A DNA stretch of 64,000 nt, taken from contig NZ_JAJEJT010000002.1 in the NCBI RefSeq assembly GCF_021390645.1, positions 682,001-746,000 on the forward strand. Direction: 5' to 3'. Below the pieces are notes generated by a model. The model was not told the DNA's origin, made no database searches, and saw only the letters and a program-made list of their open reading frames with translations. Below are positions 56,868 through 64,000 of the stretch, piece by piece; position 1 is the first letter of the stretch; each line of letters starts with the position of its first letter. The stretch is from Paraburkholderia flagellata. Its GTDB lineage: Bacteria > Pseudomonadota > Gammaproteobacteria > Burkholderiales > Burkholderiaceae. The position numbers were made by a program, and so were the translations under genes.

Positions 56868-56889
56868 TCGCCGCATAATCATGCAGGAA

Positions 56890-56923
56890 CGGCCGGGCGT
56901 TCGTAGCGCCCGGCCGTTTTTTT
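56890..56923 (+). terminator. Intrinsic terminator after the secreted protein gene
   Basis: A perfect 10-bp stem, CGGCCGGGCG and CGCCCGGCCG with a 7-base loop, is followed by seven T, 25 bases after the stop codon. Confidence 0.9.
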
Positions 56924-56938
56924 ATTGCGGCGTGCGTG

Positions 56939-57826
56939 TTATTGGCTGTTGAATCGTGCAACGAGTGGGCCGAACACTTCGCGTAACGCGGTCGTGCCGA
57001 AACGCCGCTCGCTGCGGTTCACTTCCACGTCGATGCGGCCGGTGTTGTAGACATCGTAAAGATCGGTGATGAGCCGCGTGTGATTCTCGCTGAGTCCGGC
57101 CTTGAGAAGCGTCGGTGTCCACGATTCGCGCGGCAGCGCATGAGGCGTGATCGTGCGACCGCTCGCTTCGCTGAGTGCCGCCGCGATGTCGTTCACGCTG
57201 ACTCTCTGCGGTCCTTCAAGGCTCACGATTCTCGATGTGCCGGACTGCTGCGATTCGAGCAGCAACTCGGCGCTCGCCGCGCCAACGTCCTGTGCGGCGA
57301 CCGAGGGAAAGCGGCGTTCCAAAGGCAGATGAAGGCTTGGCAGCGTGCCGGTAGCTATTGCGCCGGGAATGAAAGCCGCCCAGTTCTGCATATGTTCCGC
57401 TGAGCGTAACAAGGTCAGTTGCGTCGCAACGGGCTTCAGTCGCTTTTCCAGGTAATGGTATAGCCGCGTAATGCCCGTATTCAACGGCAGTTCCGCGCCA
57501 TAGTCGGAAATGGCGAGCAGCCTGGCGGGAGGGTCTACGAGCAGGGCTTCGGTGGCGACATCGATCATCGTGCGCATGCTTGTTTCGGGGTCCGTATCGC
57601 CGGATGGAACGGGGCATAGCAACTGAACAGCGTGCGCGCCTTTGATCGCCGCCGCGACCGATTGCGGGTCGGTGAGATCGGCGAGCGCGATTTCGCAGCC
57701 CAGCTCCGCGAGACTTTCGCCCTGACGAGCGTGGCGCACTACGGCGCGCACAGGTTTGCCCGCGCGACGCAACGCGGCGGCAGTGACGCGCCCGGCCTTT
57801 CCCGATGCTCCAAAAATCACGAACAT
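56939..57826 (-). CDS. NmrA-like NAD(P)-binding protein
   Basis: 295-residue atypical short-chain dehydrogenase of the NmrA/TMR type. MFVIFGASGKAGRVTAAALRRAGKPVRAVVRHARQGESLAELGCEIALADLTDPQSVAAAIKG is the Rossmann GxxGxxG dinucleotide-binding domain. There is no YxxxK catalytic pair where classical SDRs have it, so it is more likely a redox sensor or quinone reductase. ATG at 57826 follows an AGGAGA site. Divergent from an AraC regulator, the likely controller. Confidence 0.87.
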   Translation of the reverse strand: MFVIFGASGKAGRVTAAALRRAGKPVRAVVRHARQGESLAELGCEIALADLTDPQSVAAAIKGAHAVQLLCPVPSGDTDPETSMRTMIDVATEALLVDPPARLLAISDYGAELPLNTGITRLYHYLEKRLKPVATQLTLLRSAEHMQNWAAFIPGAIATGTLPSLHLPLERRFPSVAAQDVGAASAELLLESQQSGTSRIVSLEGPQRVSVNDIAAALSEASGRTITPHALPRESWTPTLLKAGLSENHTRLITDLYDVYNTGRIDVEVNRSERRFGTTALREVFGPLVARFNSQ

Positions 57827-58030
57827 AATCGCTTTCTCCTGGTTTGCGTGGTTTGCGTCATCGTAGGCATGCGGACGTTGCGTGGCGCGCAGGAAAGGAT
57901 GGTGTTGCGCAGAAACGGATGATTGAATACGTCCACCATTGCACAGTGCGCGAGCGTCGCCGTAATCCAGTAAACTGGTCGCAAACATCGCACGATTCCC
58001 CGCACGGCTTTAGCGTCGAAAAGGAATGTC

Positions 58031-58894
58031 ATGAGCGCAGTGACTGCAGATTCGAACCAGCGGGCTGGCGCAAGCATCAGCCTGCGTTCGAGTGTTGGGC
58101 TGGGCTGGCACGGCGGTGGCGCCGAACTGCTACGTGTTAGTGCGGGACAGCATCGTTTTCCCGCGATGACGTATCACCGCATCGGCATCCATGTCGGCAC
58201 GCCAGTGCGTGCGAGATGCGCGTGCGACGGCCGTCGGCAATCGCGGCTCCAGGCGCACGGCGACGCGGATGTGGTGCCTGCCGGTGTGGAAGGCGAATGG
58301 ACCGATGACGGGGACTGCACGATTCTGCGCGTGTGGTTCGACGACCGCTTCGTGCGATCGATTGCGCAGCAAATGGAGAACCCGTGGGGTCAGCGCGAGA
58401 TCCGGCCGCATCTGCAGTTGCGCGATCCACGCATCAATGCGCTGGCGGGAGCGCTGCTGGCCGAGATCGAAGCGGGAACGGCCTGCGACCCGCTATTCGC
58501 CGAGAGCATTTCCACCGCAATGGTCGTGCGGCTGCTCGGCGGCGCGGATGCACCACGAGGCCGGGCCGCAGTGCTGGCGGCACATAAGGCGGCGCGCGTG
58601 ACCGATTACATCGAGAGCCATCTCGATCAGCGTCTCACGCTCGGCGAACTCGCGGCACTAGTCGACTTGAGTGTGCCGCATTTCAAGGCCCTGTTCCGCG
58701 AAACGCTGGGCATGCCGGTGCATCAATATGTCGTGCGGCGGCGCGTCGAACGGGCGAGGGCGCTGCTCATCGAAGGCAAACTCAGCTTGAGCCAGGTGGC
58801 GCTCGAAGCGGGTTTCGCGCATCAAAGCCATATGGCGCACTGGATGACGCGGCTTCTCGGCGTCACGCCGCGCGAGTTCGCGAAAAGCGTGTGA
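58031..58894 (+). CDS. AraC family transcriptional regulator
   Basis: 287 residues. The C-terminal 100 residues form the two-helix-turn-helix AraC domain (DYIESHLDQRLTLGELAALVDLSVPHFKALFRETLGMPVHQYVVRRRVERARALLIEGKLSLSQVALEAGFAHQSHMAHWMTRLLGVTPREF). The N-terminal half is a divergent cupin-like sensor (MTYHRIGIHVGTPVR...). It faces away from the NmrA-like gene with 200 bases between, so it probably regulates that gene. Confidence 0.9.
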   Translation: MSAVTADSNQRAGASISLRSSVGLGWHGGGAELLRVSAGQHRFPAMTYHRIGIHVGTPVRARCACDGRRQSRLQAHGDADVVPAGVEGEWTDDGDCTILRVWFDDRFVRSIAQQMENPWGQREIRPHLQLRDPRINALAGALLAEIEAGTACDPLFAESISTAMVVRLLGGADAPRGRAAVLAAHKAARVTDYIESHLDQRLTLGELAALVDLSVPHFKALFRETLGMPVHQYVVRRRVERARALLIEGKLSLSQVALEAGFAHQSHMAHWMTRLLGVTPREFAKSV

Positions 58895-58938
58895 AAGCGG
58901 CGAAATCGTGAGGTGTCGAATCGCCGCTGCTGCGCACG

Positions 58939-59922
58939 TTATCGGTTCACGTCGACTACGAGCCGCCCGCGCACGCGCCCGGCGAGCAGTTCGCCTGCGG
59001 CAGGGATGGCTTCGGCCAGGCCGATTTCATGCGTAATCGTATCGAGCTGCTTCAGGTCGAGCGTTTCTCCCAACGCTTGCCAGGCTTGCTGCCGCTGCGC
59101 AAACGGGCGCGTCACACTATTGATGCCCAGCAGGCTCACGCCGCGCAGAATGAATGGCGCGACCGTCGCGGGAAGATCCATGCCTTGTGCAAGGCCGCAA
59201 GCGGCCACTGCGCCGTCTGCACGCAGACTCGCGCAGACGTTCGCCAACGTGTGACCGCCAACCGAGTCGATTGCGGCGGCCCAGCGCTCTTTTTGCAAAG
59301 GGCGGCCCGGCTCCGATAGCGAGGCGCGGTCGATGACTTCGACCGCGCCGAGTTGCTTCAAATACTCCGCCTCTTGCGGCCTGCCGGTCGAAGCCGCCAC
59401 GCGATAGCCTCGGCGCGTGAGCAGCGCAATGGCAAAACTGCCCACGCCGCCGCTCGCACCGGTGACGAGCACGTCGCCATGCGCGGGCGTGATGCCATGC
59501 CGTTCGAGCGCGAGAATGCAGAGCATGGCCGTGTATCCGGCAGTGCCGACTGCCATCGTTTGCCGCGGCGTGAACCCCGATGGAAGCGGAATGAGCCAGT
59601 CGCCGTTGACGCGCGCCTTCTGCGCGAGCCCGCCCCAATGCTGTTCGCCAACGCCCCAGCCGTTGAGCACGACCGCGTCGCCCACCGCGTAGGCAGGGTT
59701 CGCGCTCTGCGCGACCGTGCCTGCGAAATCGATGCCGGGAACCATGGGGAAGCTGCGCACGACCGGGCCTTTGCCGGTGATCGCGAGGCCGTCCTTGTAG
59801 TTCAGCGTGCTGTAGCCGACATCGACGAGCACGTCGCCTTCCGGCAGACGCGCGTCGTCGAGCTCGGCGATACGTGCCTCATACGATCCGGATTCCTTAT
59901 CAATGAGTATGGCCTTGAACAT
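58939..59922 (-). CDS. acuI: Acrylyl-CoA reductase AcuI/YhdH-type MDR oxidoreductase
   Basis: 327-residue NADPH-dependent zinc-free medium-chain reductase. STLNYKDGLAITGKGPVVRSFPMVPGIDFAGTV is diagnostic for the AcuI/YhdH group, and VLVTGASGGVGSFAIALLTRRGYRVAASTGR is the nucleotide site. AcuI reduces acryloyl-CoA to propionyl-CoA, and YhdH relatives reduce quinones or acrolein-type enones. A GGAG site precedes the ATG. It lies 46 bases behind a TetR gene on the same strand, forming a two-gene unit. Confidence 0.88.
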   Translation of the reverse strand: MFKAILIDKESGSYEARIAELDDARLPEGDVLVDVGYSTLNYKDGLAITGKGPVVRSFPMVPGIDFAGTVAQSANPAYAVGDAVVLNGWGVGEQHWGGLAQKARVNGDWLIPLPSGFTPRQTMAVGTAGYTAMLCILALERHGITPAHGDVLVTGASGGVGSFAIALLTRRGYRVAASTGRPQEAEYLKQLGAVEVIDRASLSEPGRPLQKERWAAAIDSVGGHTLANVCASLRADGAVAACGLAQGMDLPATVAPFILRGVSLLGINSVTRPFAQRQQAWQALGETLDLKQLDTITHEIGLAEAIPAAGELLAGRVRGRLVVDVNR

Positions 59923-59968
59923 GATGCATCCTGCTCCTGAAACAGTGAACGGTTGGCGTTGCCGCGGC

Positions 59969-60604
59969 TCACGCGCGAGGCAACCCGGCGATGAAACCTC
60001 TGAAGAATGTGTCGAGTGGAGCCGCGCTGCGCACGAGTCTCGCGCGCAACACCGCACCTTCCCAGCCGATCCAGAAGAACGCGGCGAGTGAAGCAAGATC
60101 GATTCGCTCCGCGAGCACGCCTTCGCGCTGGGCCTCACGCAGGCACGCGACGATGCGCTCCTGCCAGCCTTGCAGAATACGTTCGAGCGTCTCGCGAAAA
60201 TCGTCGGGCAGGATATCCACCTCTACGCCGAGGTTCCCGACGAGGCAGCCGCGCGTGTAGCGGTGGCGCGCCATGCCTTTGCTGGCGTCTTCGACGAAGG
60301 CGCCAAGCCGCTCCAGCGCGGGGCGCGTGTCGTCCTGCAGCCAGCGGTCGAGCTTCGCGCAGAAGTACGTGTCGTACGCGGTCATCAGCTCGCGCCCGAA
60401 CGCTTCCTTGCTCTCGAAGTAGTGATAGAACGAGCCCTTCGGAATGTTCACGCGCTTGAGTACCGCGTCCAGTCCCGTGGCCGCGAAGCTCTGTTCGGTC
60501 AGCATTTCCATGCCCGCGCGAATGAGCGTTGCGCGTGTGTCGGCATGCGCGCGCGGGTCTTTCGGCGGCCTGCCGCGGCGCGGTTTGACGATGGACGGTT
60601 CCAT
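59969..60604 (-). CDS. TetR/AcrR family transcriptional regulator
   Basis: 211-residue regulator. RRGRPPKDPRAHADTRATLIRAGMEMLTEQSFAATGLDAVLKRVNIPKGSFYHYFESKEAF is the TetR helix-turn-helix (about 10-70). The C-terminal ligand domain follows. It is of the AcuR/NemR type, with a Cys in TRGCLVGNLGVE at the position of reactive-electrophile sensing cysteines. ATG at 60604 was chosen; an upstream start would run through the probable operator. Likely represses itself and acuI. Confidence 0.87.
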   Translation of the reverse strand: MEPSIVKPRRGRPPKDPRAHADTRATLIRAGMEMLTEQSFAATGLDAVLKRVNIPKGSFYHYFESKEAFGRELMTAYDTYFCAKLDRWLQDDTRPALERLGAFVEDASKGMARHRYTRGCLVGNLGVEVDILPDDFRETLERILQGWQERIVACLREAQREGVLAERIDLASLAAFFWIGWEGAVLRARLVRSAAPLDTFFRGFIAGLPRA

Positions 60605-60615
60605 GCTGGCGATAT

Positions 60616-60630
60616 TAGACCGATCGTCTA
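60616..60630. promoter_or_regulatory. Probable TetR operator of the tetR-acuI unit
   Basis: TAGAC-CGATC-GTCTA: two perfect 5-bp half sites in inverted orientation with a nearly symmetrical centre, 12 bases before the tetR start. It resembles NemR/AcuR-type boxes (TAGACC..GGTCTA). Autoregulation is inference. Confidence 0.65.
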
Positions 60631-60744
60631 TTAAATTCAAGCTCGCTGTGGTGGTGGGTCGCTCGTGGGCCAGTGTTTCGAGTTCTTCCCGCAGCGCGCG
60701 CCACAACGGGTGGGCCGTCTATGGCGTGCCGCTCGTGGCCGCAC

Positions 60745-61332
60745 TTACGCGAGTTCGCGTGCCTTGATCGTGTCGCCGGCGCGCACGAAATTGCCGGCGC
60801 CCAGATGGTGGATCGTGTGCAGGTCCGCGTTGCTGCTGTCGAGTTCCCAGTGGCCGTTGCGGAAGGCGCGCGGATCGGCTGCGGCTGAGATCACTTCGGC
60901 GAAGCACGTATCGTAGGCGTCTTCGGTGTGCCGCTCGGGAATCAGGCGGCATTCCATCCATGCGGAGCAGCCCGCTTCGAGCAAAGGCAGGCCGAGTTTC
61001 GGGCCCGTAATGGCGGCGATCCCGAAGCGCTGGAACTTGTCGGTCTCGCGGCCGCTCACGCTGCCCACGGCATAGCTCAGGTCGATTGCGGCGGCGCCCG
61101 GAATGATTACGCCGAACGTGCCGCTCGCGTTGATGAGTTCGCGCGTGTACGTGCGTTTGTCGATCACGATTGCAATGCGCGGCGGCGTGAATTCCACGGG
61201 CATCGACCATGCGGCCGCCATGACATTGCGGCGCTGGCCGTCGCTGCTGGTGACGAGCACCGTGGGGCCGTGGTTGATGAGGCGGCTCGCGTGTTCGAGC
61301 GCGACCGGCGTAAAAGTGGAGAGATTTTCCAT
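60745..61332 (-). CDS. Flavin reductase family (FMN-binding split-barrel) protein
   Basis: 195-residue protein. SSDGQRRNVMAAAWSMPVEFTPPRIAIVIDKRTYTRELINASGTFGVIIPG is the flavin-binding core of the flavin reductase-like family, and ECRLIPERHTEDAYDTCFAEVISAAAD continues the barrel. Such proteins reduce FMN with NAD(P)H or act as flavoprotein reductases for two-component oxygenases. No oxygenase is adjacent. Confidence 0.87.
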   Translation of the reverse strand: MENLSTFTPVALEHASRLINHGPTVLVTSSDGQRRNVMAAAWSMPVEFTPPRIAIVIDKRTYTRELINASGTFGVIIPGAAAIDLSYAVGSVSGRETDKFQRFGIAAITGPKLGLPLLEAGCSAWMECRLIPERHTEDAYDTCFAEVISAAADPRAFRNGHWELDSSNADLHTIHHLGAGNFVRAGDTIKARELA

Positions 61333-61432
61333 CGTTGCTGGATTCGCTGTGGGTCGGAACCCGAGCGACTTTACCGCAGAAAGCCGAAGCTCGTGGCGCG
61401 AGGCCGTCGCCGCACTGCGGTCGAATCGTGCT

Positions 61433-62467
61433 TCAGGCCGTGGCCGGCGGCAGATTCGCCTGCAGATAAATCGACATCGGCGTTTGCAGCGGCAAGCTCG
61501 CGGCCGCGCCGCGGTTGTAGTGCGCGAGGATCACCTCGACGGCGCGCACGGCTTCGACGAACGGGCTTTGATCGAGCACGGCGTCCATCACGCCTTCGGC
61601 GAGCAGCGCGCGACTGATCGCCGTGAGTTCGTGGCCGATCAGGGTCGTTGCGTGCTCACGCTTGAGCGCCTTGAGCGCGCGCGCAATGCCTTCGTCGCCC
61701 ACCGAAAGATTGTAGATGCCGCGTAGTGCCGGATATTTTTTGAAGGCGTCGCGCGTGAGGCGTTCGGTCGAGGCGGCGTCTTCGCGGCTTTCTACCGTGG
61801 CCACGACTTCGCAAGCCGGAAAGCGGCTGCGCAGCACCGAACGGAATGCGCCGTCGCGCTCCTCGTGGCCCAGATAGGTGCGCAGGCCAGCGATCACCAT
61901 GACCTGCCCACCCGTATCGCCCAGAAAGCGGCCCATCAATTCGCCCGCAGTGCGCCCCGCGCAGCGGTTGTCGATGCCCACGTAAGCGAGGCGGCCCGTG
62001 TCGGGCAGATCGCTCGCAATGGTGACGAGCGGCATCTTGCGCGCCACGCGCGAGAGCGCATCCACCACTACGGGATGCTCATAAGCGACGACGATCATGG
62101 CGTCGGCCTTCTGCGCGGCGCGCTCGATCACGCGCGCGAGCGACTTCGGTTCGAGATCGTCGAAGAACGTGAGCTGACACATCACGCGATAGGTTTCGAA
62201 CGACTTCTGCGCGAGTTCGAAGCCGTGACGCAAGGCGACGTAATAGGGCGAATCGGGCTTCTGCGTGACGATGGCGATGCGCAGCCAGCGCACGGACACT
62301 TCGTCCAGCGCCCTGTCCATCTTGAGCTTGCGCGCCCATTCGAGCACGCGTGCTTCCTTGTCGCGCGCCACGCCGCCGCGTCCGTTCAACACGCGCTCGA
62401 CCGTGGAATAGCTCACACCCGAGGCCTTCGCGACATCTTCCATCGTGGGTTTGCGTCTCGTGTTCAT
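61433..62467 (-). CDS. LacI family transcriptional regulator
   Basis: 344 residues. RKPTMEDVAKASGVSYSTVERVLNGRGGVARDKEARVLEWARKL is the LacI helix-turn-helix with its hinge region (about 5-60). The rest is a periplasmic-binding-protein-like sugar sensor (LRIAIVTQKPDSPYYVALRHGFELAQ and later VYVGIDNRCAGRTAGELMGRFLGDTGGQVMVIAG type blocks). It is divergent from a periplasmic sugar-binding protein, its probable target. Confidence 0.9.
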   Translation of the reverse strand: MNTRRKPTMEDVAKASGVSYSTVERVLNGRGGVARDKEARVLEWARKLKMDRALDEVSVRWLRIAIVTQKPDSPYYVALRHGFELAQKSFETYRVMCQLTFFDDLEPKSLARVIERAAQKADAMIVVAYEHPVVVDALSRVARKMPLVTIASDLPDTGRLAYVGIDNRCAGRTAGELMGRFLGDTGGQVMVIAGLRTYLGHEERDGAFRSVLRSRFPACEVVATVESREDAASTERLTRDAFKKYPALRGIYNLSVGDEGIARALKALKREHATTLIGHELTAISRALLAEGVMDAVLDQSPFVEAVRAVEVILAHYNRGAAASLPLQTPMSIYLQANLPPATA

Positions 62468-62500
62468 GCGCTATCCGTGCTTTTCGTTGGACGATTGATT

Positions 62501-62518
62501 TTGAGGAATTCTCATCAA
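62501..62518. promoter_or_regulatory. Possible LacI-type operator
   Basis: TTGAGGAATTCTCATCAA has 6 of 9 complementary positions, with outer TTGA/TCAA pairs perfect. It lies in the divergent gap 34 bases from the lacI start. The symmetry is imperfect, so confidence is low. Confidence 0.3.
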
Positions 62519-62621
62519 GAATCCGTTTGAGAGCGGAAATTCATTCAACTACATTTTAGGCGTGCCAAGCGGGCAGTGACGCACGGGCGGCATCGACACT
62601 ACACAAACTGGAGACATCCCC

Positions 62622-63665
62622 ATGAACATGACGAAATTTCGCGTAGGCCGCATGTGCGCGGCCGCGTTAGCGGCAATGGCGCTCTGTAGCGGATTCGTGG
62701 CGAATGCGGCGCACGCCGATGAGCGCTTCGTGATGGTGAGTCACGGCTCGGATTCGAACGTGTGGTGGAACACCGTGAAAAACGGCATGCGCGACGCGAG
62801 CGAAGACTTCGGTGTGCCGGTCGATTACCGCAATCCGCCTACGGGCGACACTGGCGACATGGTCCGCATTCTCGAACAGGCATCGGCGCGCAACTACGCG
62901 GGCGTCATCACCACGGTGCCGAATCTGGAGATGATCCAGAAAGGGCTGGTGGGCGTGAAGGCCAAGCATATTCCGGTCATCACGATCAACGGCGGCCCGG
63001 AAGCGGGCATGAAGCTCGGTGCGATCCTGCACATTGGTCAGCCCGAATACGAAGCGGGCAAGGCCGCGGGCGAGCGTGCGAAAGCAGCCGGCATTCACGA
63101 CTTTCTCTGCGTGAATCACGGCGCGGACATCCAGGCGCTGTGGGATCGCTGCAAGGGTTTTGCCGACGCCATCGGCGCCGACTACAAGAAGTCCACGATG
63201 GATAGCGGCGAAGACCCGACCGTCATCGAAAGCAAGGTGGCCGCATATCTGCGCTCGCATCCCAGCACCCAGGCGATTCTCGCGCTCGGCCCCGATCAGG
63301 CGATGGGCGTGCTGCGCGGCGTGACCGACGCGGGGAAGGCCGGCAAGCTCTATGTCGCGACGTTCGATCTTTCGCCGGACATCCTAAAGGCGATTCAGGC
63401 AGGGCAGATCCAGTTCGCCATTGATCAGCAGCCCTATCTTCAGGGTTATCTCTCGGTGGCGGCCATGGCGATCGCGGTGCGCGACAAGACCAATGACCCG
63501 GCCCATATCGTCGCCGCGCTCAAGGACGACAAGAAGGTGGCGGCGCGTCTCGCGAAGTACGACCTCAAGCCGGTTTATACCGGTTCGACGGTGAGTTCCG
63601 GCCCGAGCTTCGTCACGCGCGACAACCTCGCGCCCGTGCAGAAGTACGCCGGTTCGTACCGGTGA
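62622..63665 (+). CDS. Sugar ABC transporter periplasmic substrate-binding protein
   Basis: 347 residues with a signal peptide (about 1-32, ending AAHADE). The mature part is a ribose-type (Peripla_BP_4) binding protein: RFVMVSHGSDSNVWWNTVKNGMRDASEDFGVPVDY, then GVITTVPNLEMIQKGLVGVKAKHIPVITINGG and FDLSPDILKAIQAGQIQFAIDQQPYLQGYLSV. It delivers a sugar or polyol to an ABC importer whose ATPase and permease genes are not seen before the window end. Regulated, presumably, by the divergent LacI protein. Confidence 0.9.
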   Translation: MNMTKFRVGRMCAAALAAMALCSGFVANAAHADERFVMVSHGSDSNVWWNTVKNGMRDASEDFGVPVDYRNPPTGDTGDMVRILEQASARNYAGVITTVPNLEMIQKGLVGVKAKHIPVITINGGPEAGMKLGAILHIGQPEYEAGKAAGERAKAAGIHDFLCVNHGADIQALWDRCKGFADAIGADYKKSTMDSGEDPTVIESKVAAYLRSHPSTQAILALGPDQAMGVLRGVTDAGKAGKLYVATFDLSPDILKAIQAGQIQFAIDQQPYLQGYLSVAAMAIAVRDKTNDPAHIVAALKDDKKVAARLAKYDLKPVYTGSTVSSGPSFVTRDNLAPVQKYAGSYR

Positions 63666-63708
63666 AAGCAGGCATGAAAGAGACAACCTCTCGCGCGGAG
63701 CACGGCAA

Positions 63709-64000
63709 ATGAACATCGACATGAATGCGTGGTACCGGGTGGAAATCGACCGCAAGCGCCTCAAGGCATTCTCCACTCGCACCGACTCGCGGGGGCTGAT
63801 CCAGGTGGGCGGCTTCCTCGCGCTCGTCGTGGGAACCGGCGTGCTTGCGTGGTATTCGCTCGGCACGGCCTGGGCGATTCCCGCCTTCTTCCTGTACGGC
63901 ACGGTGTTCGCGTTCAGCGAGGCGGCCGCGCACGAGCTAGGACACGGGACCGCCTTCAAGACGCGCTGGATGAATGAGACCGCCTACTGGATCATCTGCT
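63709..64000 (+). CDS. Fatty acid desaturase family protein (5' part, cut by window end)
   Basis: The first 97 residues are in the window. Hydrophobic helices lie at about 30-50 and 53-75, and AAAHELGHGT holds the first histidine box (His75, His79, HxxxH). Two further His boxes are expected beyond the end. Membrane diiron desaturase or hydroxylase. It starts 43 bases after the sugar-binding protein gene on the same strand, which is an uncommon partner. Confidence 0.8.
   Translation, partial: MNIDMNAWYRVEIDRKRLKAFSTRTDSRGLIQVGGFLALVVGTGVLAWYSLGTAWAIPAFFLYGTVFAFSEAAAHELGHGTAFKTRWMNETAYWIIC

Overview
The window is GC-rich, densely coded DNA from a betaproteobacterium, most likely the Burkholderia/Paraburkholderia/Caballeronia group. 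This rests on gene content: an OmpC-type porin, an HU protein with a Lys/Ala-rich tail, DUF3562- and DUF4148-like small proteins, pobA, a CobG/CobL-type aerobic cobalamin pathway and a selenocysteine formate dehydrogenase. No phage, insertion sequence, integrase, rRNA or CRISPR array was seen. The only tRNA found is tRNA-Sec.

Layout. (1) 1-4.5 kb: aerobic cobalamin synthesis, cobG on minus behind a cobalamin riboswitch and a divergent, overlapping cobL-cobK-cobM unit. (2) 4.5-6 kb: MarR regulator, with a perfect palindrome in the divergent gap, facing a YCII protein and a glutathione S-transferase. (3) 6-9.6 kb: DUF3311 protein plus sodium:solute symporter, a MarC protein and a class II glutamine amidotransferase. 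(4) 9.6-20.1 kb: hybrid histidine kinase, glycosyltransferase, HAD phosphatase, periplasmic trehalase, pobA, a DASS transporter with an LDH2/YiaK dehydrogenase, and a small secreted protein. (5) 20.3-29.9 kb: DJ-1 family protein, POT transporter, AhpD-like protein, MocR regulator, HU-like protein, LysR regulator, porin and YihY/BrkB protein.

(6) 30-39.3 kb is the centrepiece: a compact selenocysteine island. fdnG is interrupted by an in-frame UGA followed at once by a well-formed bacterial SECIS hairpin. fdnH, fdnI, fdhE, selA, selB and selC (tRNA-Sec, anticodon UCA) follow on the same strand. Substrate enzyme, assembly factor and nearly all of the decoding machinery lie in 9.2 kb; only selD is not here. 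The enzyme is predicted to be a Tat-exported, membrane-anchored formate:quinone oxidoreductase.

(7) 39.3-48.9 kb is more accessory: amino acid permease, large secreted hydrolase, a cupredoxin and a Tat-signal metallophosphoesterase, a haem-b-like membrane protein that looks like a detached N-terminal half of a larger cyclase, a duplicated Cys-rich mini-protein, a VOC protein with an apparently frameshifted lipoprotein, and an EAL-domain remnant. (8) 49-54.8 kb: MFS transporter, CelD-like acetyltransferase with a methyltransferase, small orphan proteins, and a PstS-like protein behind a Pho box. (9) 55-64 kb: secreted beta-propeller-like protein, NmrA/AraC divergent pair, TetR-AcuI unit with a probable operator, flavin reductase, and a LacI regulator divergent from a sugar-binding protein and a fatty acid desaturase cut by the window end.

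Start codons were chosen by ribosome binding site, family length and overlap, and are flagged where uncertain. No database search was possible; family calls rest on recognised motifs.
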